Numbered from the stretch's first letter, positions 32,590-41,428 are shown. The stretch: DNA of 64,000 bases from Mycobacterium sp. 3519A (GCF_900240945.1 NZ_OESG01000013.1:310001-374000); one strand, 5' to 3'. Translations and numbers: made by a program. Notes: generated by a model from the sequence alone, not told the origin.

Positions 32590-33806
32590 GGCCAGCCTCT
32601 CGGTATCGGGAACGAACCGTCGGGGTTACGAGGTATGTGCGTCTCCGCGCGTGTGCCGGGCTTCCCATCGAGGTTGATGGGTTGATTGTGTTCGTTCGTG
32701 AACCTTACGTATCCGTAGGGGGAGCGCGGGTCTGCACCTGGCTCCATGATTCGTATCGAATTGCTATTTCCGACCGCCCCCGGCTGCTGGTACACCGTTC
32801 CCATGCCGTTGTCGGCTGGTCGGGCTATCCAACCGGGAGGGACGCCAGGCGGCGGTAGTGCGGATCCCGCCGCCAGCGGCGCCGGGATGTCGGCCCTGCT
32901 GGCGATCGGCGGGCAGGGGACCATCGGATTGCCGAGCGCTGTCAGTGCGTCGCCGACGGATGTGTGGTACTGCTTGGCCGTCTCTTCGGCCTTCGCGACC
33001 AGCTCGGCATAACGAGACGTCGCCTGTCGGTACTCGATCATGCCGATGGCCGGTGACACAGCCACCAGCGCCGCCGCCTCCATCACGTCTGATTCGGCGT
33101 CGCTGAACTCATCCGGAGTGGGGCAGTCCTGCTTCGCGGTGTCGAAAGCGCGCGCCACCGCCTCCGCTGCAACCGAAAGCCGCTCCGCCCACGCTGCCGC
33201 CGAGTCCAGATACTTCGCGTGGTCCATGATGTTGTTCTCGGCTTTGTCGCCGCTGGACCAATGTTCATTGACCTTCGCGCCCACCGACCGCGTGTCATCC
33301 GCGGTGCGGGTGATGTCTTGGCTGTTGTGGTGCCACGCCCGCGAGAAGTCGCGCAGGTCAGATGGACCCGGACCTGAATGCAAATCGGCGGAGAACTGCT
33401 CGCCTCCGATCGACGGCAGCGCAGGCAGCTCCGGAATGCTCGCGATCGGCGGTTGATGCGGCACCGGCGGCAGCGCCGGCATCTGCGGCGGGCCCGACGA
33501 GCTGATCGGCGGCGCACTGGTCTTGTCGACCCGATGGATCGACGTCGCGCCTGCCTCGTCCGTGAGCTCGAATACCACTGCCGCCGACTTGATGACCCCG
33601 CCGCCGTACTCTCGGACTCGGGTCGCGTACTCCAGGATGTCAATCAGTGCTAGCTCGTGCTCGTTCAGCGCCCTCGCCGCGCCAAGCGACGTCGAATCAG
33701 CACCTGGCGGAGCGCAGTTCGACTTCTTGACTGGCTTTCCCAGCGACTCCAGGCGTCCGCCGTCGGCGTTGAGCGCATCGATGTCGACCTCGAGGACCGG
33801 CGCCAT
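32586..33806 (-). CDS. ESX-type polymorphic toxin
   Basis: 406 residues. The N-terminal ~110 residues form a WXG100-like helical module (LEVDIDALNADGGRLESLG ... VVFELTDEAG), followed by a Pro-rich linker, then a helical region with DISRTADDTRS-like spacing to about 290. The C-terminal ~75 residues are a separate domain: GTVYQQPGAVGNSNSIRIM, SPYGYVRFTNEHNQPINL, ETHIPRNPDGSFPIPRG. This tail resembles C-terminal nuclease domains of polymorphic toxins. It would leave the cell by type VII secretion; the next gene is its presumed immunity partner. The toxic activity is not identified. Confidence 0.7.
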   Translation of the reverse strand: MAPVLEVDIDALNADGGRLESLGKPVKKSNCAPPGADSTSLGAARALNEHELALIDILEYATRVREYGGGVIKSAAVVFELTDEAGATSIHRVDKTSAPPISSSGPPQMPALPPVPHQPPIASIPELPALPSIGGEQFSADLHSGPGPSDLRDFSRAWHHNSQDITRTADDTRSVGAKVNEHWSSGDKAENNIMDHAKYLDSAAAWAERLSVAAEAVARAFDTAKQDCPTPDEFSDAESDVMEAAALVAVSPAIGMIEYRQATSRYAELVAKAEETAKQYHTSVGDALTALGNPMVPCPPIASRADIPAPLAAGSALPPPGVPPGWIARPADNGMGTVYQQPGAVGNSNSIRIMEPGADPRSPYGYVRFTNEHNQPINLDGKPGTRAETHIPRNPDGSFPIPRGWP

Positions 33807-33961
33807 ATCGTCGGATCCCTCCGAAACGTCGACGGCGCAGCACGCCGGTTACTCGCCAAGGACTAGCCAGAAATCACGTTAGTGCCCGCTACGGGTAGCC
33901 CGGCGCACCAAATCTGACGCCTCCAAGAAATCGCCAAGCGCTCCGCCGCACGCTTGCCGGC

Positions 33962-34546
33962 ATGAAGCTGATCGCGCTGTCCCTGCTGGCGGTTCCCGTG
34001 CTCGCGGGCTGTTCGGCCACGCGGACGACCCCCGCTGCACCGGCTCCGACTGTCACCGTCACGGCCGTCGCCCCTTCGGCGTCGTCGCCTGCGCCGGCCG
34101 TACCCGCCGCCCCGGTGACCGTCACCGTCACTACGCCCGCCCCTGCGCCGCTGAGCGCCCCCGGCCAGTGCACCGACGACGACCTCGTCGTCACCAACGG
34201 ACCGCTGGAGTCTGCCAACACCCAGCGTCACGTGGTCCTGTCCTTCACGAACACGTCGCCACATTCCTGCACCCTCGTCGGCTATCCGGGCGCGGACCTC
34301 GTCACCCCCGCCGGAGGTGTCCTGATCAATGTGCCGCGACGCCAGGCCAACGCTGCGCACCACCTCACACTCAACACAGGTGACGTCGCTACCGCGGACA
34401 TCACCGCCTACGCGGTCGACACCTCGACCGGAAACGACTGCCCGCGCTGGGGCAACTTGGTCGTCACTCCGCCCAACGGATTCGTCTCACACCCGATGAG
34501 CGTCGACGTACCCATCTGCAACGCCAGCATCAGCACGGTGGACTGA
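33962..34546 (+). CDS. DUF4232 lipoprotein
   Basis: 194 residues. The signal peptide ends in a lipobox, VLAGC, with C17 as the lipid-attachment residue. A Thr/Pro/Ala-rich linker (about 20-65) follows. The C-terminal DUF4232 domain has CTDDDLVVTNGPLESANTQR, VVLSFTNTSPHSCTLVGYPG and a closing Cys pair likely to form disulfides. It is anchored to the outer face of the plasma membrane. Ligand unknown. Confidence 0.85.
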   Translation: MKLIALSLLAVPVLAGCSATRTTPAAPAPTVTVTAVAPSASSPAPAVPAAPVTVTVTTPAPAPLSAPGQCTDDDLVVTNGPLESANTQRHVVLSFTNTSPHSCTLVGYPGADLVTPAGGVLINVPRRQANAAHHLTLNTGDVATADITAYAVDTSTGNDCPRWGNLVVTPPNGFVSHPMSVDVPICNASISTVD

Positions 34547-34681
34547 TCCCCCGAAAGTTGCTGCGGCAGCGACAAAGTCGCCCAGAGGTGGGCACTTGGT
34601 GTAGTGGTCCGCCGCTCACCTTATCGAGAACAGGGTCAGCTTCGGCGGCGTCGTGACGGTGGCTTCTGCTGGTCGCAGCGA

Positions 34682-35071
34682 TCAGGCCGCGCGTCGATGC
34701 ATCAGCTGCGTCGGTTCGCTGCCGGAGGCTGCGACGGCCTGCAGCAGTTGTTCATGGTTGTCCCGGGCACCGCGGTAGCTCTGCATATAGCGGTCGATCT
34801 GCTCACGCCGCAGCGGTTGTGCCCAGATGTTCTCGCCGGGGATCGCGATGCCGCTGTCGTTGGATTCCGCCCGCTTGCGCGCGCCGATGCGGAAGCCCGC
34901 GACCGACGCGACCATCAACACCACCATGCCAGCCGCGATGATGCCGGCCGGCGCGCCTCCGGTCGCCAGCGCGTAGACGAACATCCCCAACGCCACGAAC
35001 ACCAGCAGAAGCAGCACGTACGCCACATACGTCATCGAAACCCGTCGCAATGCCTTCAACACCTCGATCAC
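34682..35071 (-). CDS. Two-TM membrane protein, TetR module copy 2
   Basis: 129 residues from GTG 35071, intact relative of the frameshifted gene at 25605. Two hydrophobic helices (MTYVAYVLLLLVFVALGMFV and GIIAAGMVVLMVASVAGF) are followed by a conserved cytoplasmic tail (IPGENIWAQPLRREQIDRYM, EPTQLMHRRAA). It is divergent from the TetR gene across the shared operator and is therefore its likely regulated target. Function unknown. Confidence 0.75.
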   Translation of the reverse strand: MIEVLKALRRVSMTYVAYVLLLLVFVALGMFVYALATGGAPAGIIAAGMVVLMVASVAGFRIGARKRAESNDSGIAIPGENIWAQPLRREQIDRYMQSYRGARDNHEQLLQAVAASGSEPTQLMHRRAA

Positions 35072-35086
35072 CTCTCCATCCTAAAT

Positions 35087-35130
35087 AAAACGCTACGTGT
35101 AGCGTATCGCTACGTCTAGTGTAGCGTTTC
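35087..35130. promoter_or_regulatory. Four-half-site operator, TetR module copy 2
   Basis: AAAACGCTAC at 35087, GTAGCG at 35099, CGCTAC at 35108 and GTAGCGTTT at 35121 reproduce the copy 1 operator with the same spacing (offsets 0, 8, 17, 30 between hexamer starts), although bases between them differ. Preservation of hexamers and spacing shows these are the contacted positions. Confidence 0.8.
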
Positions 35131-35175
35131 TGCGGCCGCGGTTATTCCGCCGTCAGCCGGTCGAGGAGGATCAAC

Positions 35176-35721
35176 ATGGCGCAGCGCCCAGACGTCGACG
35201 ACGCCATCGCCGACGCCACCCTGGAGCTCCTGCGCACCAAAGGGCCCCGCGCGGTGACCGTCGAAGCCGTCACCGCGCGCTCGGGCATCGCCAAGACCAC
35301 GATCTACCGCCGGCACAGCGACCGCCGCGACATGCTGGCCGCCGCGCTGTCCCGGGTCACCACCCCCGACCCGCTCCCTGCAGACGCCGACCCGCCCGAG
35401 CGGCTGCGCTGGCTGATCAAAGAAGCCATCAAGACCATCGAGGTCGGCATCGGCTACGGCGGCCTTGCCGCCCTGCTCACCGACGAGGACCCCGCCTTCA
35501 CCAAACTCTTCCGCCGCATCCTCGCCAAACAGCGCACCGAACTGGAATCAGTGATCAACACCGGCAAGGCCGACGGAACCTTCCGCGCCGACGTCGACGC
35601 CGCCACCCTCGTCGACGCCGTGGTCGGCGCACACATCGCCGAACGCACCCGCACCGGCAAGGTCGCGACCGGAGGGGAGAAGCGCCTCTTCGATCTCTTC
35701 TGGCCGATCGTGCGGACCTGA
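35176..35721 (+). CDS. TetR-family regulator, copy 2
   Basis: 181 residues, HTH VTVEAVTARSGIAKTTIYRR, same layout as copy 1 with scattered substitutions and no gaps. GAGGAGG precedes ATG 35176. It is divergent from the intact two-TM gene. Because both operators keep the same hexamers, the two regulators probably cross-bind. Confidence 0.9.
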   Translation: MAQRPDVDDAIADATLELLRTKGPRAVTVEAVTARSGIAKTTIYRRHSDRRDMLAAALSRVTTPDPLPADADPPERLRWLIKEAIKTIEVGIGYGGLAALLTDEDPAFTKLFRRILAKQRTELESVINTGKADGTFRADVDAATLVDAVVGAHIAERTRTGKVATGGEKRLFDLFWPIVRT

Positions 35722-35793
35722 GCCGCGACTGCTGCTCCGCACACCGCATTCCGAGACGAGATCGCCTCCGCCTGTACGTGCTTCAGATACCGA

Positions 35794-35812
35794 TGACCAC
35801 GCAAAATGGTCA
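35794..35812. promoter_or_regulatory. Inverted repeat upstream of norB
   Basis: TGACCA and TGGTCA flank a 7-base spacer about 140 bp before norB. It could be an operator for the nitric oxide reductase operon or part of the end of the TetR transcript. No known NO-regulator consensus is matched. Confidence 0.3.
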
Positions 35813-35948
35813 CGCAACCATAGCCCTGGCATCCGGACAGCTGTCAAGGCTCGATGTTGCAAAACCCTGCCACTTTGTCGCGGGCTTTTCGTTAACTTGA
35901 CCGAAGAAGCTGCGAAGGTGACTCATTTCGCCCCCGGGGGGAGTGGCA

Positions 35949-38360
35949 ATGACAGAGCAGTCCGCGAAGCCGCGTGCGACACGAGCCGAGCTTGCGATTT
36001 CCAAAGGGTGGGTGCAGGGCGTGGCCCTGGTCATGGTCTTCGGGTTCCTGATCATGGGCGTGCTGGCCGCGCGAACCTATACAGCGTCGATGCCGCTGCC
36101 ACAGCGGGTGGTCGGCCCGGACGGCCAGACGCTGTTCACCGAACAGCAGATCACTGCGGGACAGCAGATCTTCCTGCGTCGCGGCCTGCAGGAATACGGC
36201 TCGGTGATGGGGCACGGCGGCTACCTCGGGCCGGACTACACCGCCGAGTACCTTCGATTGTCGGCCGACAGCGTCGGTCAGCAGCTGCGCGACTCCGGAT
36301 CGCAGGACCCGACGGCCGCCGTCGTGCAGATGATGCGCACCAACCGCTACGACAAGGCCACCGGGACCCTGCAGTTCACCGCCGAGCAAGTCGCCGCGTT
36401 CGACAAGATCCGCGCGTACTACGCCGACTACTTCGGCACGAACTCGACCGAACACGGGCTGATCCCGCAAGTCATCACCGATCCGCAGGAAATCCGTGAC
36501 CTCACCGCGTTTTTCAGCTGGACCGCCTGGGCCAGCGCAGCGCAGCGCGAGGGCCACCGGTACTCCTACACCAACAACTGGCCGCCGGAACAACGCGTCA
36601 ACAACGCGCCGACCGCCGACATCCTGGTCTGGTCGGCGATGTCGCTCATCGCGCTGCTGGCCGGGTTGGGCGCACTCTTCGCCCTCTACGGTCGGTGGAG
36701 CCGCAAAATCGGTTGGCACGCAACGGAAACCCCGACGCTGGCCTTCCGTCAACCGGGCGAGGTGGAGATCACCCCCTCCCAGAAGGCGACCGCGTGGTTC
36801 TTCCTCATCGTCGCCGTGCTCTTCCTCGGTCAGACGGTGCTGGGCGGCCTCATCGAGCACTACCGCGCCGAGCTGAGCAACTTTTTCGGATTCGACATGG
36901 CGCAGGTCCTCCCGTTCAACCTGGCGCGCACCTGGCACGTGCAGCTGTCACTGCTGTGGACGGCCGCGTCCTTCCTCGCCGCAGGGATCTTCCTCGCGCC
37001 CATCATCTCCGGCCGCGAACCGCGGCGGCAGTCCTGGCTTACCTACGGCCTGCTCGGCGCGCTGTTCGTCGTCGTCGCCGGCACCTTGACGGGAACGGCG
37101 TTGAGCACCTTCGGTGTCAGCTGGGCGAAGGGCTCCATCTTCTTCGACCAGCAGTGGGAATACCTCGACCTGCCGAGGTTCTGGCAGATCCTGCTCGTCA
37201 TCGGGCTGTTCCTGTGGATCGCGATCATCTACCGGGCGATCCGCTCCCGGCTGAAAACCGAGAGCAAGCTGAACATGCCGTGGCTGTTCTTCTACGCCGG
37301 ACTGGCCATCCCGGCGTTCTACGCCGTCGGCATGCTCGCCGGCACCCAGACCCATCTGACTGTCGCCGAGTTCTGGCGCTTCTGGGTGGTGCACCTGTGG
37401 GTCGAGGACTTCCTCGAGTTGTTCACGACCGTGATGGTCGCCTACATCTTCGTGATGCTCGGTGTGGTGCGCCGCAGGATCGCCATCCAACTGATCTTCC
37501 TCGACGTCATCTTGTACTCGGCCGGCGGCGTGATCGGCACGATGCACCATCTCTACTTTTCCGGCACACCGGTGGAACACATGGCGTTGGGCGCGTTCTT
37601 CTCGGCGATGGAAGTCATCCCGCTGACCTTCCTCACCGTCGAGGCGTGGACGTTCCTGCAACTGGGCTCGCGGCAGCAGTCGCGCAGCAGCGCACCGTTC
37701 CCGCATCGGTGGGCGGTGATGTTCCTTGTCGCCGTTGGCTTCTGGAACTTCGTCGGCGCAGGCATCTTCGGCTTCCTGATCAACCTGCCGATCGTGTCCT
37801 ACTACCAGATCGGCACGGCGCTCACCGCCAACCACGCACACGGCGCGATGATGGGTGTCTACGGCATGCTCGCCGTCGGTCTGGCGATGTTCGCGCTGCG
37901 CTACATCATTCCGCCGCAACGCTGGCCGGAGAAACTGGCCAAGCTGTCCTTCTGGTCGCTCAACATCGGCCTGGCGTGGATGGTCTTCGCCACCCTGCTG
38001 CCACTGGGCGTCCTGCAGTTGTGGCACTCCGTCAACGACGGCTACTACGAAGCCCGCACGCTGGGCTATATCACCCAGCGCGGCAACGTCGTACTGGAGT
38101 GGCTGCGCATGCCCGGCGACTTCCTGATGATCCTCGGCGGCGTGCTGCCGTTCCTCTGGATCGCTTGGCTGGGTGTGCGATACGGAATCAAGGCGACCAC
38201 CCACACGATGCCTGCCGAGACACTGTTCGTCGAGGAACACGCCCACGCGGAGGAAGACCGGACCGGACTCGCGGTGACGGGCGGCGGCGGGTCATCTCGC
38301 TACGCCTCGGACCGCCGGACACTGGTCGACGACGGCGACACACCGGAGCGCAGTCCGTGA
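35949..38360 (+). CDS. norB: Quinol-dependent nitric oxide reductase (qNor)
   Basis: 803 residues from ATG 35949, preceded by GGGGGAG; GTG 35943 is an alternative. The N-terminal extension with ITAGQQIFLRRGLQEYGSVM and GHGGYLGPDYTAEYLR is typical of single-subunit qNor. The heme-copper core with about 13 helices follows, with histidines in ARTWHVQLSLLWTA, RFWVVHLWVEDFLE, IGTMHHLYFSG and NHAHGAMMGVYG as heme and FeB ligands. It reduces NO to N2O in the membrane using quinol. It heads a four-gene overlapping operon. The enzyme gives NO tolerance or partial denitrification. The large minus-strand frame here is a shadow. Confidence 0.95.
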   Translation: MTEQSAKPRATRAELAISKGWVQGVALVMVFGFLIMGVLAARTYTASMPLPQRVVGPDGQTLFTEQQITAGQQIFLRRGLQEYGSVMGHGGYLGPDYTAEYLRLSADSVGQQLRDSGSQDPTAAVVQMMRTNRYDKATGTLQFTAEQVAAFDKIRAYYADYFGTNSTEHGLIPQVITDPQEIRDLTAFFSWTAWASAAQREGHRYSYTNNWPPEQRVNNAPTADILVWSAMSLIALLAGLGALFALYGRWSRKIGWHATETPTLAFRQPGEVEITPSQKATAWFFLIVAVLFLGQTVLGGLIEHYRAELSNFFGFDMAQVLPFNLARTWHVQLSLLWTAASFLAAGIFLAPIISGREPRRQSWLTYGLLGALFVVVAGTLTGTALSTFGVSWAKGSIFFDQQWEYLDLPRFWQILLVIGLFLWIAIIYRAIRSRLKTESKLNMPWLFFYAGLAIPAFYAVGMLAGTQTHLTVAEFWRFWVVHLWVEDFLELFTTVMVAYIFVMLGVVRRRIAIQLIFLDVILYSAGGVIGTMHHLYFSGTPVEHMALGAFFSAMEVIPLTFLTVEAWTFLQLGSRQQSRSSAPFPHRWAVMFLVAVGFWNFVGAGIFGFLINLPIVSYYQIGTALTANHAHGAMMGVYGMLAVGLAMFALRYIIPPQRWPEKLAKLSFWSLNIGLAWMVFATLLPLGVLQLWHSVNDGYYEARTLGYITQRGNVVLEWLRMPGDFLMILGGVLPFLWIAWLGVRYGIKATTHTMPAETLFVEEHAHAEEDRTGLAVTGGGGSSRYASDRRTLVDDGDTPERSP

Positions 38361-38989
38361 CCGCGGGCATCGCGATCGACACCTGGCTGACGATCGGATA
38401 CGCCGCCTTGCTCGTGGCGATCGCGTACGGCATCGACACGTTCGCCCGCCGCGCCGCGGCGAAGGTGGAGCAACATCGGGCGGGCGGGTTCGTCTACCAC
38501 GAGGACCACGACGCGTGGCGGTGCCCGCAGGATCAGTGGTTGTGGCCCAAGTCTTTTGATCCCGATAACCGGGTCATGCGCTACCGCGGCAGCCCGACGG
38601 TCTGCAACGCCTGCCCGGTCAAGCAGACGTGCACCACCTCCAATGACGGCCGCGAGGTGAGCCGGGCGATCGACAGCTGGCCCGCATCGGAGGCGGCCCG
38701 CTTCCACCGCGGTATCGCCTGCGTCGTCAGCGCCATCGCCGTCATCTGGCCGCTGGCCATGTCACTCGCCGCCGATACCGTGCCGGAGACGCTCCTACTG
38801 CTGGGATGCGCCGCCGCGGTCGGTGTGGTTTCGCTGCCGCTCTGGTCGCACCTGCGCCGCACCCCCGCGGTACCGCCCGGGGTGGTGTTTCAGTCGCTCG
38901 ACGAGAACATCGAGGAGCGAAAGCGGTTGGCTGAAGCGGAAGTCCGTCGTCGTTCTTCGTATGCGTCCGATCGACGGGAGGCGCGCTGA
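38357..38989 (+). CDS. norB-linked membrane protein with Cys cluster
   Basis: 210 residues; GTG 38357 overlaps the norB stop (GTGA). A first TM (WLTIGYAALLVAIAYGID) is followed by a soluble segment with WRCPQDQWLW and VCNACPVKQTC, four cysteines in the arrangement seen in the zinc segment of some DDE transposases. Two further hydrophobic helices follow (VVSAIAVIWPLAMSLA; LLLLGCAAAVGVVSL). It may hold an iron-sulphur or zinc site serving the NO reductase. That role is inferred from the operon alone. Confidence 0.75.
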   Translation: MTAGIAIDTWLTIGYAALLVAIAYGIDTFARRAAAKVEQHRAGGFVYHEDHDAWRCPQDQWLWPKSFDPDNRVMRYRGSPTVCNACPVKQTCTTSNDGREVSRAIDSWPASEAARFHRGIACVVSAIAVIWPLAMSLAADTVPETLLLLGCAAAVGVVSLPLWSHLRRTPAVPPGVVFQSLDENIEERKRLAEAEVRRRSSYASDRREAR

Positions 38990-39816
38990 TGGGTCCGTTC
39001 ACGGTAGTCGTTGTTCTTCTCGTCGCACTGGTCGTCGCCTTGGTGATCGCTTCGATGCGCATCATCAAGGAATACGAACGCGGTGTCGCGTTCCGCCTCG
39101 GTCGACTGCGCGGGCCGTTGGGCCCGGGCATCGTCGTCGTGCTGCCGGGCATCGACAAGCTCGTGCGTGTCGACCTGCGCACGGTGACATTGACCATTCC
39201 GCCGCAGGAGGTCATCACCCGCGACAACGTGACCGCGCGGGTCAACGCCGTCGTGCTGTTCCGGGTGACCGACCCGACGAAATCAGTGATGGCGGTGGAG
39301 AATTTCGCGGTCGCCACGTCTCAGATCGCGCAGACCACGCTGCGTTCGGTGGTCGGGCGCGCGGACTTGGACACCTTGCTCGCGCACCGCGCCGATCTCA
39401 ACGAGGACCTGGCCGCATCGATCGCGAGCCAGACGGAACCGTGGGGGATCAAGGTCGAGGTCGTCGAGATCAAGGATGTCGAGATTCCGGAGATGATGCA
39501 GCGGGCGATGGCCCGAGAGGCCGAGGCGGAGCGGGAGCGACGCGCCAAGGTGATCAGCGCCCGTGGCGAGTTGCAGGCGTCAGCGGAATTGCGCGACGCC
39601 GCAATGACACTCAGCGAGAGTCCGGCGTCGCTGCAACTGCGTTATCTGCAAACCCTGCTCGAACTTGGCGCCGACCAGAACTCGACCGTCGTTTTCCCGC
39701 TTCCAATGGACATCGTGGGCCCGTTCCTCGAGGGCTTGCGGGCCAACTCGACAGACGGCCCGGACAGCGGCGGCGACGCCGTCCCCCACATCAGGAGTGT
39801 GAAATCCGATGACTAG
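38989..39816 (+). CDS. SPFH/stomatin-like protein (slipin)
   Basis: 275 residues, start overlapping the previous stop (TGATG) with GGGAGG upstream. One N-terminal membrane helix is followed by the SPFH/band-7 domain: IIKEYERGVAFRLGRLRG, GLPGIDKL-like VVVLPGIDKLVRVDLR, QEVITRDNVTARVNAVVLFR. The helical tail (MMQRAMAREAEAERERRAKV) forms the oligomerisation coil. It organises membrane microdomains or proteases; here it probably scaffolds the NO reductase. Confidence 0.93.
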   Translation: MGPFTVVVVLLVALVVALVIASMRIIKEYERGVAFRLGRLRGPLGPGIVVVLPGIDKLVRVDLRTVTLTIPPQEVITRDNVTARVNAVVLFRVTDPTKSVMAVENFAVATSQIAQTTLRSVVGRADLDTLLAHRADLNEDLAASIASQTEPWGIKVEVVEIKDVEIPEMMQRAMAREAEAERERRAKVISARGELQASAELRDAAMTLSESPASLQLRYLQTLLELGADQNSTVVFPLPMDIVGPFLEGLRANSTDGPDSGGDAVPHIRSVKSDD

Positions 39817-40123
39817 CGCAGCATCCGATCCGGTCCCCGTCGATGATGACGCCCCTGGAGTCGGTCGCCCCGTCGTCCTCGAGCCGACCCCGCCGGGGAT
39901 GTGGCGGGCGCTGCTGGGGTTGGCGGTCGCTGTGTTAGCGCCGTTGGGGGGCTTCCTCGTTGGCGGTGCCTTCGGCGCCGGAACGATCGGCGAATCGATC
40001 GACCCGATGTTCATCTCGCTGTTCGTCGGCATTCTGATCGGCGGCGTGGGCGTGCTCGTCGCGCTGTCCGGCGGAGCCCGGCTGTGGCGGCACTTCCATC
40101 GGAGGGATGGGGTCGAGTACTAA
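39809..40123 (+). CDS. Small two-TM protein, end of norB operon
   Basis: 104 residues overlapping the slipin gene by 8 bp. An acidic N-terminus leads into two hydrophobic helices (ALLGLAVAVLAPLGGFLVGG; SLFVGILIGGVGVLVALSGG) and a basic end. Its operon position suggests a minor subunit or assembly factor of the NO-reductase complex; family not recognised. Confidence 0.7.
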   Translation: MTSAASDPVPVDDDAPGVGRPVVLEPTPPGMWRALLGLAVAVLAPLGGFLVGGAFGAGTIGESIDPMFISLFVGILIGGVGVLVALSGGARLWRHFHRRDGVEY

Positions 40124-40281
40124 TCCGGTATGGCCATCAAGACCACTGAGACGCCGCGCCTTGCCAACCGTGCCGAACGCCGCGTGCCGGCGGGGTCATC
40201 GGTGATTTCGGCAGCCAAACTGGCGCACGTAGCAGCTAGCCACTCCAGGCCGACGGGATCAAACCTGACCGATGACTCCAC
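40120..40281 (-). pseudogene. Truncated ESX-target-like gene start
   Basis: From GTG 40281 the product starts VESSVRFDPVGLEWLAATC and continues ASLAAEITDDPAG, like the N-terminus of small type VII-secreted proteins, then degenerates and stops. It abuts the end of the norB operon. I treat it as a 5' fragment. Confidence 0.35.
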
Positions 40282-40406
40282 CCTGGTAAGTGTAGGTCGA
40301 CGCCGCTGGTGCCCTGACGGCAATTTTGTGAGGAGTGTTCTCTTCGGCTGTTGATAGGGTTCGCTTATAGCTTTTGGACCGTCGCCACAGGTTTGTATGG
40401 AGTCGC

Positions 40407-40790
40407 ATGACCATAATCCGGGCCGAGCTCGCTTCGGAGTTCAGGGGCGAAGCTGTGGTGTTGTTGGCCATGGATGGGACCGGGGTATCTACTTTTCTCA
40501 CTGCATTGAAGACGGCCGAACAGCAAGGAGCATTTGAGCTGGAGCACGGCGGAATAACGCACCAATTCGTCATACAAGACGATTCAGCTGATGTTGAGTT
40601 GCGCGATGAGCGCATGGTGTGGCGCCTCAACCAGATCAAAGCAGCCGAAATCATCGATGATCTGACAGTGCTGAACAACAATGATGGCCCCTGCCACGAC
40701 TACGTCGACATCTCGTCGCCAACGGATACGCTTGTTCTTTCCCGCGACGAGTATGTTCACGGCGTTCAGCCGCCACGATCGCGTCCGTAG
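40407..40790 (+). CDS. Hypothetical protein (127 aa)
   Basis: ATG 40407 opens MTIIRAELASEFRGEAVVLL. The protein is a compact alpha/beta domain of the size seen for immunity proteins (GVSTFLTALKTAEQQGAFEL, WRLNQIKAAEIIDDLTVLNN). The family is not recognised. It survives intact between decayed fragments. Confidence 0.55.
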   Translation: MTIIRAELASEFRGEAVVLLAMDGTGVSTFLTALKTAEQQGAFELEHGGITHQFVIQDDSADVELRDERMVWRLNQIKAAEIIDDLTVLNNNDGPCHDYVDISSPTDTLVLSRDEYVHGVQPPRSRP

Positions 40791-40819
40791 GCAACGTCTC
40801 CTCGGGCTCGCAATTCAGT

Positions 40820-40970
40820 TTACGTCGGCACTTCGAGAGTTCGGATGCCGTAGCGCATGCCGTTCACCGTGGAGCCTAGCTCCGCCTCCTCGACAACGAG
40901 ATTCTCGCGAGCAACTGCATAGCTTGCTTCTCGACAGTTCGAAGATTCAATCAGACTGATTGGCAAGCAT
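40820..40970 (-). pseudogene. 5' fragment of the macrodomain-like gene
   Basis: From ATG 40970 the reading begins M-L-A-N-Q-S-D then a stop, matching M-A-A-M-Q-S-D-W of the gene at 31223. In the next frame REASYAVARENLVVEEAEL and STVNGMRYGIRTLEVPT match its residues ~16-52. It ends abruptly at that point. This is a truncated, frameshifted duplicate. Confidence 0.7.
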
Positions 40971-41039
40971 ATTCGCATAGGCCACCAGTACGCGGAGTTC
41001 GTCGGCGAACGATCTTCGCGGCTCATCTAGCCGTAGTGA

Positions 41040-41174
41040 TCACTACTACTCGGTCTCGAGAAGCTTCTCGCCGTCGAGTTGCCGCGCTACACGGACACGA
41101 CGATCGCCGATCCCTACAAGCTGCGCGACGGGCTCGCCGATATCCGGCGACGGCTTCGCCGTCAATCGTGGTGA
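41040..41174 (+). pseudogene. C-terminal gene fragment, unknown family
   Basis: An open stretch without a start reads EKLLAVELPRYTDTTIADPY and KLRDGLADIRRRLRRQSW before TGA. Composition is clearly coding. It follows the truncated macrodomain-like fragment and has no upstream part, so it is a 3' remnant. Confidence 0.4.
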
Positions 41175-41218
41175 GTGGAGGCCCGACGTCGGCTGTGTCG
41201 CCGCCGCGGTGATGGCCG

Positions 41219-41428
41219 GTGACGGCTTTGAGTGTCAACATCCCGATCACCCGCCGGACCGACGAATCCGAGGCCGCGTTCGGCGCGTTCGGCGTCGCGG
41301 TGACTGAGGCGGCGGGCAGGCTCGGCTATCCGTTGCTGTGGGTACTTGCTGAACCGGCTCTGCAACCGAGCGCAGATGAGCCGGGAAGCGGCGATATGTC
41401 GTACCCGCATGCGATGATCGGGGCGTGA
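41219..41428 (+). pseudogene. Short coding-like fragment
   Basis: From GTG 41219 the frame reads LSVNIPITRRTDESEAAFGA and GYPLLWVLAEPALQPS, then runs into the phosphoesterase start. It looks coding but short and unrecognised. It may be another remnant or a small real gene. Confidence 0.3.

Noticed and set aside
36948..38246. 432-codon minus-strand frame inside norB
   Set aside because: Composition (His/Glu/Asp/Arg repeats) is that of antisense high-GC sequence and norB is unmistakable on the other strand.
38417..38700. Transposase-like Cys motif in the norB operon
   Set aside because: No DDE residues, inverted repeats or transposase body; it is a membrane protein in a tight operon, so not called a mobile element.
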